NCBI GenBank assembly: GCA_051967755.1
Contig: JBQDYD010000002.1
Span: forward strand, 434,001-498,000
Direction of reading: 5' to 3'
DNA length: 64,000 nt
From: UBA1672 sp051967755
GTDB taxonomy: Bacteria; Pseudomonadota; Alphaproteobacteria; Micavibrionales; Micavibrionaceae
In this document: piece by piece, positions 9,073 to 17,548 of the stretch
How positions within the stretch are numbered: position 1 is the first letter of the stretch
Layout: the number at the start of each line of letters is the position of its first letter
Made by a program: the position numbers and the translations under genes
Notes under the pieces: model-generated
What the model saw: the letters and a program-made list of their open reading frames with translations, nothing else
Databases searched by the model: none
Told to the model about the DNA's origin: nothing

Positions 9073-10155
9073 ATGCCACTGGATTTAGGAAGTCTTGAGT
9101 TCTACATGGGGCCGCATACATTGGGGGCGCCTGATGACCTTGAAAAAACGATTATAGATTTTATTGCTGATGCGAAATATACGCTCGATATCGCCGTGCA
9201 AGAGTTGGAGAGCGAAGCCATTGCGCGTGCAATTATTGCGGCAAAAATCAAGGGCGTGAAAGTGCGCGTTGTTTTGGAAGGCGATTATCTGGTCGCAGAG
9301 CGCGCAGTGAATGATCCGTTTGATGCACTCGAAACGGAAAAGCATGATGAAAATCGCAAGCTTATCGCGGCCCTGTGGCGTGCAGGGATTGACGTGAAGA
9401 CAGATTATAATCCGAAAATATTCCACCAAAAATTTATTGTACGTGATTACGGCGAGAGCCGATCAGCACTGCTCACAGGATCAACGAATTTCACGCCGAC
9501 AGGTACGCATAAAAACCTCAACCATGTTGTGATTATTCACGGCAAAAGCGTTGCGGGAGAATACCTGGCGGAGTTTGAAGAGATTATGGGCGGAACATTC
9601 GGTGCAATGCGCAACAGGCACGAAAAAGCGCCGCGCCAACCGCGTATATCCAAGGTGAGCATGAAGACAATTTTCGCACCTGATCATATGCCTGAGATGG
9701 AGATCATGAAGCAAATGTTGAAAGCGCGCGAGCGGATTGATTTTGCAATTTTTACATTTTCTCAAAGCTCGGGCATTGATGATACGATGATTGCCCTTGC
9801 CAGAACGGGTATGCCAATTCGCGGTATTGCCGATGCGGGACAGGGGAACCAAGATTGGGCGGCGAGTAGGCCGCTTGCAGAGAATGATGTTGATTTTTAC
9901 ATCGCCCGTAAGAATGGCCTTCCTCTGGGGAAATTGCATCATAAATTGATGGTGATTGATAAACAGGTCACAGTCATCGGTAGTTTTAATTACACGGAAC
10001 CTGCCAATACCCTAAATGATGAAAACATCATTGTGATCGGTGATTTGGAAGAAGATAACCCTGACTCTATTGCCAATCAAAAGGCATTTGCGGACTATGC
10101 TTTGCAGGAAATTGATCGTATGATCGCCGTCCACGGTGAGAAAATCACAACATAA
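9073..10155 (+). CDS. Phospholipase D-like domain protein
   Basis: A 360-residue protein with two phospholipase D catalytic motifs of the HxKxxxxD type: HQKFIVRD (about residue 118) and HHKLMVID (about 296). Each is followed by the GS(F/T)N(F/Y)T element (GSTNFT, GSFNYT). The superfamily includes phospholipases, cardiolipin synthases and nucleases. No signal peptide or membrane segment is visible, so a cytoplasmic phosphodiesterase or nuclease is as likely as a lipase. AGGGAGGG lies ahead of the start. It sits between recN and ligA, which leans toward DNA metabolism by context only. Confidence 0.85.
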   Translation: MPLDLGSLEFYMGPHTLGAPDDLEKTIIDFIADAKYTLDIAVQELESEAIARAIIAAKIKGVKVRVVLEGDYLVAERAVNDPFDALETEKHDENRKLIAALWRAGIDVKTDYNPKIFHQKFIVRDYGESRSALLTGSTNFTPTGTHKNLNHVVIIHGKSVAGEYLAEFEEIMGGTFGAMRNRHEKAPRQPRISKVSMKTIFAPDHMPEMEIMKQMLKARERIDFAIFTFSQSSGIDDTMIALARTGMPIRGIADAGQGNQDWAASRPLAENDVDFYIARKNGLPLGKLHHKLMVIDKQVTVIGSFNYTEPANTLNDENIIVIGDLEEDNPDSIANQKAFADYALQEIDRMIAVHGEKITT

Positions 10156-10172
10156 AAAGGATAAGCCCTGAA

Positions 10173-12242
10173 ATGAGTTTGTTTGATCTGGATGCAGAAG
10201 ATGCAAAGGCACGCCATAAGAAGCTGGCGGCGCAAATCAAGGAGTATGATCAAGCATACTATCAGGAAGATGCGCCCAAAGTTTCTGATGCGGAATATGA
10301 TTCTGTGCGCCGTGAATTAGAAGATTTAGAAGCAAAATATCCTGCGCTTATTACCGATCAAAGCCCGTCCCAAACTGTTGGCGCTGCGCCGTCTAAAGGC
10401 TTTCAAAAAGTACGCCATGCCGTGCCGATGCTCTCGCTTTCTAATGTTTTTAGTGAGGAAGATGTGCGCGATTTCCTTGATCGTGTTCGCCGTTTCTTAG
10501 GCCTGTCTGAGAACGAAGAGATTGAGCTGGTTGCTGAACCGAAAATTGACGGGCTGTCTTGTTCCTTGCGTTATGAGAATGGCGCGCTGGTGCAGGCCGC
10601 AACACGCGGTGATGGCGCCGAAGGGGAGGATATCACCGCCAATGTGAAAACAATATCCTGTGTACCGCAAACATTGCCCGATGACGCACCTGATATTCTG
10701 GAGGTGCGCGGTGAGATTTATATGGGGCGCAAAGCGTTCGAAAAACTGAATGCCGCGCAACAACAAGCGGGAAAAGATGGCTTCGCAAACCCAAGAAATG
10801 CAGCGGCGGGAAGTGTGCGGCAGCTTGATTCAACTGTGACACAAAGCAGAGAGCTTGGCTTTTTCGGGTATGCGCTGGGTGAAGTATCTGACAAATTTGC
10901 AGAAACACAGGAAGAAATCAGACAGAAACTTGCGTCATGGGGCATTCCCGAAACGCCGTATGCTATCTGTAATACAGTTTCTGACATAATGAAGAACTAT
11001 GAAGCCGTTTTAGAAGAGCGCCCTGATCTGGATTATGAGATTGACGGTATTGTCTACAAGGTTAATCGTCTGGATTGGCAGGAGCGTTTGGGCTTTGTCT
11101 CACGTGCGCCGCGCTGGGCCACCGCGCATAAATTTCCGGCAGAACAGGCGGTTACGCGGATTAATGCGATTGATATTCAGGTCGGGCGTACAGGCGCATT
11201 AACGCCTGTTGCTCGTTTAGAGCCCATAACGGTTGGCGGCGTGGTTGTTTCAAATGCGACGCTACATAATGAAGATGAGATAGAGCGCAAAGACATCCGC
11301 ATCGGTGACACGGTGGTTATTCAGCGTGCAGGTGATGTTATCCCGCAAGTTGTAAAGGTCTTAGAAGAAAAGCGCACGGGCGATGAAACACCGTTTGAGG
11401 TTTTAACGCAGTGCCCTGAATGCGGTGCGCATGCCGTGCGTGAAGAGGGGGAGGCCGTTCGCCGTTGCACTGGTGGCCTTACCTGCCCGAAGCAAGCGGT
11501 GGAACGCTTGAAACATTTCGTATCGCGCTTGGCTTTCGACATAGACGGGCTGGGCGATAAAATCATTCAGTCATTTTGGGATGAGGGTTTGATTAAAAAC
11601 CCTGCCGACATTTTCACGCTTGAGGTGCGTAATAAAGACACGCTGACGCCGATCCGTGCGCGTGAGGGGTGGGGCGATTTATCGGAAAAGAATTTGTTCG
11701 AATCGATTAATAACCGCCGTACGATTGCGTTTAATCGCTTTATTTATGCGTTGGGGATTCGCCAAATCGGAGAGGCAACAGCCAAGAGATTAGCAGCGAC
11801 TTATGGCGAATTAGAAGCATTAAGAGCGCAAATGATTGCCGCGCAAGATCATGATAGTGATGCGTTTGCGGATCTAATTGCGATTGAGGATATAGGCCCT
11901 GCGGTTGCAAATGATTTGATCGCGTTTTTCGCGGAAGACCATAATCTGGATATTTTGAAGCAGCTTGAAAATCATTTGAATATTGATCCATATGACATCC
12001 CGCAAAACGCAGATAGCGCCGTTGCAGGGAAAACAGTTGTATTTACAGGAACGCTGACGAAAATGACGCGGGCGGAAGCCAAAGCCAAAGCAGAGAGCTT
12101 GGGCGCGAAAGTATCAGGATCGGTATCGAAAAAAACAGATTATGTGGTTGCAGGGGAAGACGCAGGATCAAAGCTTAAGAAGGCACAAGATTTAGGTGTA
12201 AATGTTCTTTCTGAGGAAGAATGGATTGAACTAACGGCATAG
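10173..12242 (+). CDS. ligA: NAD-dependent DNA ligase LigA
   Basis: Seals nicks during replication and repair using NAD. The product of 689 residues has the Ia domain (YDQAYYQEDAPKVSDAEYD), the adenylation lysine motif EPKIDGLS (about residue 119), the four-cysteine zinc finger CPECG...C...C (about 415-435), helix-hairpin-helix repeats and a C-terminal BRCT domain (GKTVVFTGTLTKMTRAEA to EEEWIEL). The architecture is complete. It lies last in the recN-PLD-ligA run and ends at a hairpin shared with the convergent gene. Confidence 0.97.
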   Translation: MSLFDLDAEDAKARHKKLAAQIKEYDQAYYQEDAPKVSDAEYDSVRRELEDLEAKYPALITDQSPSQTVGAAPSKGFQKVRHAVPMLSLSNVFSEEDVRDFLDRVRRFLGLSENEEIELVAEPKIDGLSCSLRYENGALVQAATRGDGAEGEDITANVKTISCVPQTLPDDAPDILEVRGEIYMGRKAFEKLNAAQQQAGKDGFANPRNAAAGSVRQLDSTVTQSRELGFFGYALGEVSDKFAETQEEIRQKLASWGIPETPYAICNTVSDIMKNYEAVLEERPDLDYEIDGIVYKVNRLDWQERLGFVSRAPRWATAHKFPAEQAVTRINAIDIQVGRTGALTPVARLEPITVGGVVVSNATLHNEDEIERKDIRIGDTVVIQRAGDVIPQVVKVLEEKRTGDETPFEVLTQCPECGAHAVREEGEAVRRCTGGLTCPKQAVERLKHFVSRLAFDIDGLGDKIIQSFWDEGLIKNPADIFTLEVRNKDTLTPIRAREGWGDLSEKNLFESINNRRTIAFNRFIYALGIRQIGEATAKRLAATYGELEALRAQMIAAQDHDSDAFADLIAIEDIGPAVANDLIAFFAEDHNLDILKQLENHLNIDPYDIPQNADSAVAGKTVVFTGTLTKMTRAEAKAKAESLGAKVSGSVSKKTDYVVAGEDAGSKLKKAQDLGVNVLSEEEWIELTA

Positions 12243-12245
12243 AAA

Positions 12246-12267
12246 AAGGCGCCTATATGGGCGCCTT
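12246..12267 (-). terminator. Bidirectional terminator between ligA and the small minus-strand gene
   Basis: AAGGCGCC and GGCGCCTT form a perfect 8-base stem with loop TATATG. The A run on the left makes it strongest for the minus-strand gene, with a weaker T stretch on the plus side for ligA. Confidence 0.8.
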
Positions 12268-12288
12268 GTTTGCATCGTTTTATATTTC

Positions 12289-12525
12289 TTAGACCGCTTC
12301 TTGTTTATCGCGGAGGTCATATAAACGATTCATTGCTTCCTCAATCTCAGGAGGGTAATCACGACGTTCTACGAATTCCCCACCACCTGTATTGCGCGTC
12401 ATGGATTGCTCCAAAGCACGGGTCAGTAGTTCTGCGATTTTTAGGTCATCTTGCTCTAATGCAAGCTCTAACGCAGACAAAATTCTGTCACTTAATCGAA
12501 TTTGTTCTCTATTCATTTCGCCCAT
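12289..12525 (-). CDS. Small hypothetical protein
   Basis: 78 residues, mostly helical and charged (MNREQIRLSDRILSALELALEQDDLKIAELLTRALE is one amphipathic stretch), with RRDYPPEIEEAMNRLYDL near the C-terminus. AAAGGAG stands at good spacing ahead of ATG 12525. ATG 12516 (MNREQ) is an alternative. No domain is recognised. It is downstream of the alpha/beta hydrolase on the same strand, 42 bases away, and ends in its own terminator. Confidence 0.7.
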   Translation of the reverse strand: MGEMNREQIRLSDRILSALELALEQDDLKIAELLTRALEQSMTRNTGGGEFVERRDYPPEIEEAMNRLYDLRDKQEAV

Positions 12526-12567
12526 TATTTAGTTTCTCCTTTATTCGATTTGTATTTTGCACTTTAA

Positions 12568-13563
12568 TTAAAAAGGTTTCAAGGTTTCCGGCCGATCAAT
12601 AATTGTTTGTTCGATCAGTTCGTAAAAATGATTAAGGAAATTATCTCTTACCGTGTCGGTTTCCATTAAAATTTCATGGTAAGCATCTGGATATTCAAGC
12701 AATTTTGCATTAGGCATTTTTCCGATTACATTTTCTGCCAATTTGTTGTCTACCAGATCTTCCTGCTGTGGTATGCCGAAAAAGCAAGGTGTCGTGATGT
12801 CGTTTTTCGATATTGCTTGTTTCAGGGCGATGCAAGATCGGTGTGCTTCATAGACCCATCCATAGGTCACATCACCGCATTGAAGCTCCGGATCATGATC
12901 GCACCACGCATTGTGAATTTCTGAACGTTTCGGGTCTCGTGATAATCGCGCGCTTTCTCTGCGCTTTCCCCAATCATTACCCCGCGGAACATAAGATTTA
13001 CCCATAAGGGCTTTGCAAAGAGCCGCAGCACCTAATGTAAGATATTGCGGGTATTGCCTTAGCAACTTAATACCGATCATCGGTGCGCTGAAAGCTGCAC
13101 ATTCAAATGTGTTCGGGTATTTGCATAGATGGTGCATCCCGATATGCGCACCCATAGAGTGCGCCAGCAAAGCCATAGGAATGCGCCCTTTGTCGGGGTG
13201 GACACTGGAATGCTTGATATATTGGAGTATGAAATATTGTAGATCTTCGACATGCTTGTCAAAGCCGTCACTATGCAATTTTTGTGGATTCGAAAGTAAA
13301 CGGGAGGACTTACCCTGACCAACCCAGTCGCACGTCCAAAATGCCAGGTTATTTTCCAGACACCAATGTGCGGTTTCATAGTATTTCTCGGTGAATTCAC
13401 GCGCGCCTTGCAAACAAACGACGACCGCATCGGGGATGCTGTCTTTTGGAAAGGCAGAACCAAAGCGGATTTTGCGGCCCTCACGCTCAAAAGAGTGCCA
13501 GCGCCAGCCCTCTGGCTCGCAAAAACGGGGTTCTAGTTTTGGTTGGGGCGCGTTTGATCCCAT
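12568..13563 (-). CDS. Alpha/beta hydrolase (lysophospholipase / monoacylglycerol lipase type)
   Basis: A 331-residue serine hydrolase. The nucleophile elbow LLAHSMGAHIG (GxSxG variant with AHSMG) lies near residue 138, a likely acid residue in EDLVDN, and the catalytic histidine in YPDAYHEILME near the end. The cap region and spacing match the Hydrolase_4 (PldB-like) group. No clear signal peptide, so probably cytoplasmic or membrane-associated. The substrate cannot be told from sequence. It is followed by a small hypothetical gene on the same strand. Confidence 0.85.
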   Translation of the reverse strand: MGSNAPQPKLEPRFCEPEGWRWHSFEREGRKIRFGSAFPKDSIPDAVVVCLQGAREFTEKYYETAHWCLENNLAFWTCDWVGQGKSSRLLSNPQKLHSDGFDKHVEDLQYFILQYIKHSSVHPDKGRIPMALLAHSMGAHIGMHHLCKYPNTFECAAFSAPMIGIKLLRQYPQYLTLGAAALCKALMGKSYVPRGNDWGKRRESARLSRDPKRSEIHNAWCDHDPELQCGDVTYGWVYEAHRSCIALKQAISKNDITTPCFFGIPQQEDLVDNKLAENVIGKMPNAKLLEYPDAYHEILMETDTVRDNFLNHFYELIEQTIIDRPETLKPF

Positions 13564-13641
13564 TTTTTTACCTAAATGAATGTAAGTTCCTAAGATACCA
13601 TCGTTAGATAGTATGAAGAAAAAGTCTTAAAAGAATGCAAA

Positions 13642-15030
13642 TTATTCTATGGCTTTGATGATATCTTCGGTCATTTTCTTTGCATCATCCAGAAGCATCA
13701 TGGTGTTTTCGCCATAGAAAAGCGGATTATCAATCCCCGCATATCCGGAACCAAGGGAACGCTTAACGAATAGTACTGTTTTTGCGTTTTCAACATCCAG
13801 AATAGGCATGCCGTAAATAGGTGAATTTGCATCATTTTTAGCGGCAGGATTTGTAATATCATTTGCACCGATAACATAGGCGACATCAGCTTGCGCAAAG
13901 TCACGATTTATATCTTCCATTTCAAAGACTTCATCATATGGGACGTTTGCTTCCGCCAATAATACATTCATGTGTCCGGGCATACGGCCGGCAACAGGGT
14001 GAATGGCGTATTTCACATCGACACCTTCTTTTTTCAGGATGTCAGCCATTTCACGCAGGGCGTGCTGTGCCTGCGCAACAGCCATACCGTAACCGGGTAC
14101 GATAATAACTTTAGAAGCATTTTTCATGATATAAGCGGCGTCATCCGCAGCACCGATTTTCGCGTTCCTATCGCCCATATCTGCCGCAGCCGCAGCGTTA
14201 TCATCACCGCCAAATCCACCGAGGATTACGTTGAAGAAAGAGCGGTTCATGCCTTTACACATGATGTAAGAAAGGATCGCACCTGATGAACCGACAAGAG
14301 CCCCGGTAATGATAAGCAGGTTATTGTGAAGCGTAAAACCAATGCCGGCGGCAGCCCAACCGGAATAAGAGTTCAACATGGATACGATGACAGGCATATC
14401 TGCGCCGCCAATCGGAATAATCATTAATACACCAAGGGCAAAAGCCAGTAGAGCGATGCTCCAGAACCAGAAGCCGCTGCCTGTCAGGCATAGAAGGATG
14501 ATCATAATAAACAGGGCGCACCCAAGCATGGCATTTAGTTTGTGCTGACCACCAAAAACAATGGGTTTCCCGGAAATCCGTCCCTGCAATTTACCCCATG
14601 CAACAATAGAGCCCGTGAATGTCAGAGCGCCAATAGCAAGGCCGAGCGACATTTCGATTAAGCTGGCCGTCTTGATGTTGCCGGGGCTTCCGATGTGAAA
14701 AGCTTCGGGGTTATAGAACGCCGCGCCCGCAACACAAACTGCGGCCAGGCCGACGAGCGAGTGGAACGCCGCCATTAATTCCGGTAGGGAGGTCATCTCG
14801 ATGTTTTTTGCGATATAGGCACCAATGGAACCACCAATAGCAATACCGATAATGATCCATGACCATCCGGCAATAACAGGGGAAAACAATGTCGTTGCGA
14901 CAGCCAATCCCATGCCCACCATGCCATAAGTTAAGCCGCGTCTTGCCGTTTCAGGGTGAGACAAACCGCGCAATGCCAGAATAAACAGGACTGATGCTAT
15001 CAGGTAAGTGAGTGAAGCGATAATGGACAT
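13642..15030 (-). CDS. pntB: NAD(P) transhydrogenase subunit beta PntB
   Basis: Membrane and NADP-binding subunit of the proton-translocating transhydrogenase, which makes NADPH from NADH using proton-motive force. The 462-residue product has about nine membrane segments (residues 1-260) and then the dIII NADP domain with VIIVPGYGMAVAQAQHAL, the VDVKYAIHPVAGRMPGHMNVLLAEA region, IGANDITNPAAK and the ending VKRSLGSGYAGIDNPLF. It is the last gene of the pnt operon. An unrelated secreted-protein gene separates it from pntAB. Confidence 0.96.
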   Translation of the reverse strand: MSIIASLTYLIASVLFILALRGLSHPETARRGLTYGMVGMGLAVATTLFSPVIAGWSWIIIGIAIGGSIGAYIAKNIEMTSLPELMAAFHSLVGLAAVCVAGAAFYNPEAFHIGSPGNIKTASLIEMSLGLAIGALTFTGSIVAWGKLQGRISGKPIVFGGQHKLNAMLGCALFIMIILLCLTGSGFWFWSIALLAFALGVLMIIPIGGADMPVIVSMLNSYSGWAAAGIGFTLHNNLLIITGALVGSSGAILSYIMCKGMNRSFFNVILGGFGGDDNAAAAADMGDRNAKIGAADDAAYIMKNASKVIIVPGYGMAVAQAQHALREMADILKKEGVDVKYAIHPVAGRMPGHMNVLLAEANVPYDEVFEMEDINRDFAQADVAYVIGANDITNPAAKNDANSPIYGMPILDVENAKTVLFVKRSLGSGYAGIDNPLFYGENTMMLLDDAKKMTEDIIKAIE

Positions 15031-15054
15031 GTTTTTTTCCTGTTAGAGGGTTAA

Positions 15055-15660
15055 TTATTGTGTTGAACATTCAAAGCCTTGTTCCTGAAACTCAGGCTCG
15101 TAGAATTTTTCTACGTAGGCATGATAGCTCTCAGGTAAGTATTTTTGAGCTCTGTCAAGGCAGTATAAATCGATGAGATACCAGTTATCGATACCATAGG
15201 CACGTATTTCACCATCTTCGTGCTTGGCCATTAATGTACCCATAGGGTTTTTAGAGGCATCATTCGAAATAGAAACGATAATTTCATCAAGAACAACGGA
15301 GCCCTCATATAATTCCTCAGGCGGGTTTAAACGCGCAGAGAAGTAATGGCCTTCTTTTAATTCATTCCATCTTTGTTCAATTGTGCCGCCATCACGCGTT
15401 AGTTGTTGCCTTAAAACAATTGAATGCGTCGAGTTTTCTTTATTACTGTTGAAGGCATTTAATATACGCTCCAACATAATGTCTGAGTCTTCTGCATTTA
15501 CAAACATCGGCTGGCCGTTTTTGTTGATCACAACCGACCCTGATTCCTGATCTGTATAATCAAGGACAAATTCAGGCTCTTCGTCTTCATCATTCATCGC
15601 CAGCAGGGGCGCTGTTGGTATGAAAGCAAAAAACATTAAAAATAAGAGTACTCTAGTCAT
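15055..15660 (-). CDS. Secreted hypothetical protein inserted in the pnt operon
   Basis: 201 residues with a clear signal peptide (VLLFLMFFAFIPTAPLLA, cleavage near residue 21) and an acidic mature part starting NDEDEEPEFVLDY. It carries two cysteines near the C-terminus (LYCLDRA and a final ECSTQ) that could form a disulfide. No known domain is recognised. It lies 4 bases from pntAB and 24 bases from pntB in the same direction, so it should be co-transcribed with transhydrogenase genes, although a periplasmic partner is not part of the known enzyme. Confidence 0.75.
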   Translation of the reverse strand: MTRVLLFLMFFAFIPTAPLLAMNDEDEEPEFVLDYTDQESGSVVINKNGQPMFVNAEDSDIMLERILNAFNSNKENSTHSIVLRQQLTRDGGTIEQRWNELKEGHYFSARLNPPEELYEGSVVLDEIIVSISNDASKNPMGTLMAKHEDGEIRAYGIDNWYLIDLYCLDRAQKYLPESYHAYVEKFYEPEFQEQGFECSTQ

Positions 15661-15664
15661 AAAA

Positions 15665-16084
15665 CTATCCTTTTTTCTGGAACATGTGCAGCATACGTTT
15701 GGTGATGATAAAGCCGCCGAAAATGTTTACCGAGGCAAAGACAACGGCAAGAAAGCCGAGGAAACTTGAAAAACCGGAAACCGATGCTGTTCCCGTCGCT
15801 AACACAGCGCCAACAATAATCACAGAGGAAATGGCATTTGTGATGCCCATTAACGGAGAGTGAAGGGCAGGTGTGACGCGCCAGACGACGTGATACCCGA
15901 CAAAGCAGGCCAAAACAAACACCGTTAAGCCTGTGATGATATAAGGCTCAGTGTGAGCTCCGCTCTCTTGGACTATGGTTCCCGCTTCATTTGCAAGCTC
16001 TGTCGCTTGACTGGAAAGCTCTTTAATTTGTTCAGCGAGTTCGGAAACGCTATCCTTGAATGTTCTTGTATTCTCCTCGGCCAT
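15665..16084 (-). CDS. pntAB: NAD(P) transhydrogenase subunit alpha part 2 PntAB
   Basis: Small membrane subunit carrying the part of the alpha chain that is separate in alphaproteobacteria. The product (139 residues) has an unusual soluble N-terminal helix of about 45 residues, then three to four membrane segments, including YIITGLTVFVLACFVGYHVVW and the conserved RVTPALHSPLMGITNAISSVIIVGA motif beginning near residue 70. It ends IIKTKRMLHMFQ-like (FIITKRMLHMFQKKG). It lies 11 bases after pntAA. Confidence 0.94.
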   Translation of the reverse strand: MAEENTRTFKDSVSELAEQIKELSSQATELANEAGTIVQESGAHTEPYIITGLTVFVLACFVGYHVVWRVTPALHSPLMGITNAISSVIIVGAVLATGTASVSGFSSFLGFLAVVFASVNIFGGFIITKRMLHMFQKKG

Positions 16085-16095
16085 GTCTATTTCCT

Positions 16096-17316
16096 TTACT
16101 TTTTATCTTCGGTCTTTTTCGCAGACGACTCTTTTTTAGGTGCTGCGGTTTTTTTAGCCGCAGTTTTCGTGGTGCTTTTTTTTGTGGTGAAATTTGGGTG
16201 CACAATCTCACCACCGCGCGTCATGCAAATCCCTTGAATGATTTCATCTTCCCAATCAATCACGATTTTCTTACTGTCTGTGTCATTGATAAGTTTTAAC
16301 AAGTTCAGCAAATTGCGCGCATAAAGGGATGACGCATCTGCGGCCAACCTACTTGGTACATTATGGTGCCCTACGATTGTAACATCATGTTTTACAACGA
16401 CTTCACCGGCTTTTGAAGCGGCGCAATTCCCGCCTGTTTCAACCGCAAGGTCAACAATCACAGAGCCGGGCTTCATGGATTTTACCATGTCATTTGTGAT
16501 GAGTTCCGGCGCCGGTCTTCCGGGAATAAGTGCCGTTGTAATCACGATATCCTGTTTTGTAATATGTTGTTCAATCAGTTCTGCTTGTTTCTTTTTATAG
16601 GCGTCGGACATTTCCTTTGCGTATCCGCCTGCTGTCTCAGCTTGTTTGAACTCTTCATCTTCAACGGCAACAAAGTTTGCCCCCAAAGATTCAACCTGCT
16701 CTTTCGCGGCAGGTCTTACATCAGTTGCAGAGACCACAGCCCCAAGTCGCCTCGCCGTCGCGATAGCTTGCAGTCCGGCGACACCGGCGCCCATTACAAA
16801 GACTTTGGCAGGGGGCACTGTTCCCGCGGCTGTCATCATCATCGGAAGGGCGTGCGGGTAATACTCTGCGGCGTCCAATACGGACTTATATCCCGCAAGG
16901 TTTGATTGTGATGAGAGAACGTCCATGCTTTGTGCACGGCTAATTCTTGGGACAAATTCCATCGAAAATGTATCGATTTTCGCGCTGGCGCAGTCTTTTA
17001 GAATTGTTTTGTTAGAAAATGGCGCCAGTAAAGCAATAAGCAAAGCACCTTTGCGAATGTCTTTTAGTTCATTTTTGTCGGGTGCCTGAACTTTTAAAAC
17101 AATATCAGCCATTTTAACTGTATCGGTGTATGTTTTTGCGATTTTCGCGCCTGCATCTTTATAGGCATTATCCGTAAAGGATGCGTATTCGCCCGCCTTA
17201 CTTTCTACCGTTACTGTGGCGCCCGTAGCGATAAGCTTTTTAACTGTTTCAGGGGATGCCGCAACGCGTTTTTCATTGTCGGTGGTTTCTTTTGGAACTG
17301 CTATTTTTATGCCCAC
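16096..17316 (-). CDS. pntAA: NAD(P) transhydrogenase subunit alpha part 1 PntAA
   Basis: Soluble NAD(H)-binding subunit of the proton-translocating transhydrogenase. The 406-residue product shows the alanine dehydrogenase/PNT N-terminal domain (KIAVPKETTDNEKRVAASPETV), the Rossmann motif VMGAGVAGLQAIATARRLGA (about residue 172), and the RPAPELI and VDLAVETGGNC elements. The usual domain ends near residue 378 (GGEIVHPNF). A further tail of about 28 residues is rich in Lys, Ala, Ser and Thr with KTAAKKTAAPKK-type repeats, unlike the family norm. It is the first gene of the operon. Confidence 0.95.
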   Translation of the reverse strand: MGIKIAVPKETTDNEKRVAASPETVKKLIATGATVTVESKAGEYASFTDNAYKDAGAKIAKTYTDTVKMADIVLKVQAPDKNELKDIRKGALLIALLAPFSNKTILKDCASAKIDTFSMEFVPRISRAQSMDVLSSQSNLAGYKSVLDAAEYYPHALPMMMTAAGTVPPAKVFVMGAGVAGLQAIATARRLGAVVSATDVRPAAKEQVESLGANFVAVEDEEFKQAETAGGYAKEMSDAYKKKQAELIEQHITKQDIVITTALIPGRPAPELITNDMVKSMKPGSVIVDLAVETGGNCAASKAGEVVVKHDVTIVGHHNVPSRLAADASSLYARNLLNLLKLINDTDSKKIVIDWEDEIIQGICMTRGGEIVHPNFTTKKSTTKTAAKKTAAPKKESSAKKTEDKK

Positions 17317-17548
17317 GATGATTTATTCCCTTTTATATAAGATGCTCAATACAATGCATGATTTCGCGGATATTGTGAAGGGTGTTGTCGTATTTTGTGT
17401 TTATTTTTATCAAGTAAACACAGTTAGTTATATTTAGTTTTGGTAATATAGTGCGGACTCTTGAATTTACTGTGTTTTTTGTTATTATTATCCCTTCTCT
17501 AGGCGTGATTCGTGCGTCAGACTCCTATTTCTTGGGTGTTTATTTTTA

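Noticed and set aside
9073..10155. Phospholipase D-like gene as cardiolipin synthase
   Set aside because: The two HxKxxxxD motifs fit, but the N-terminal membrane helices of cardiolipin synthases are missing.
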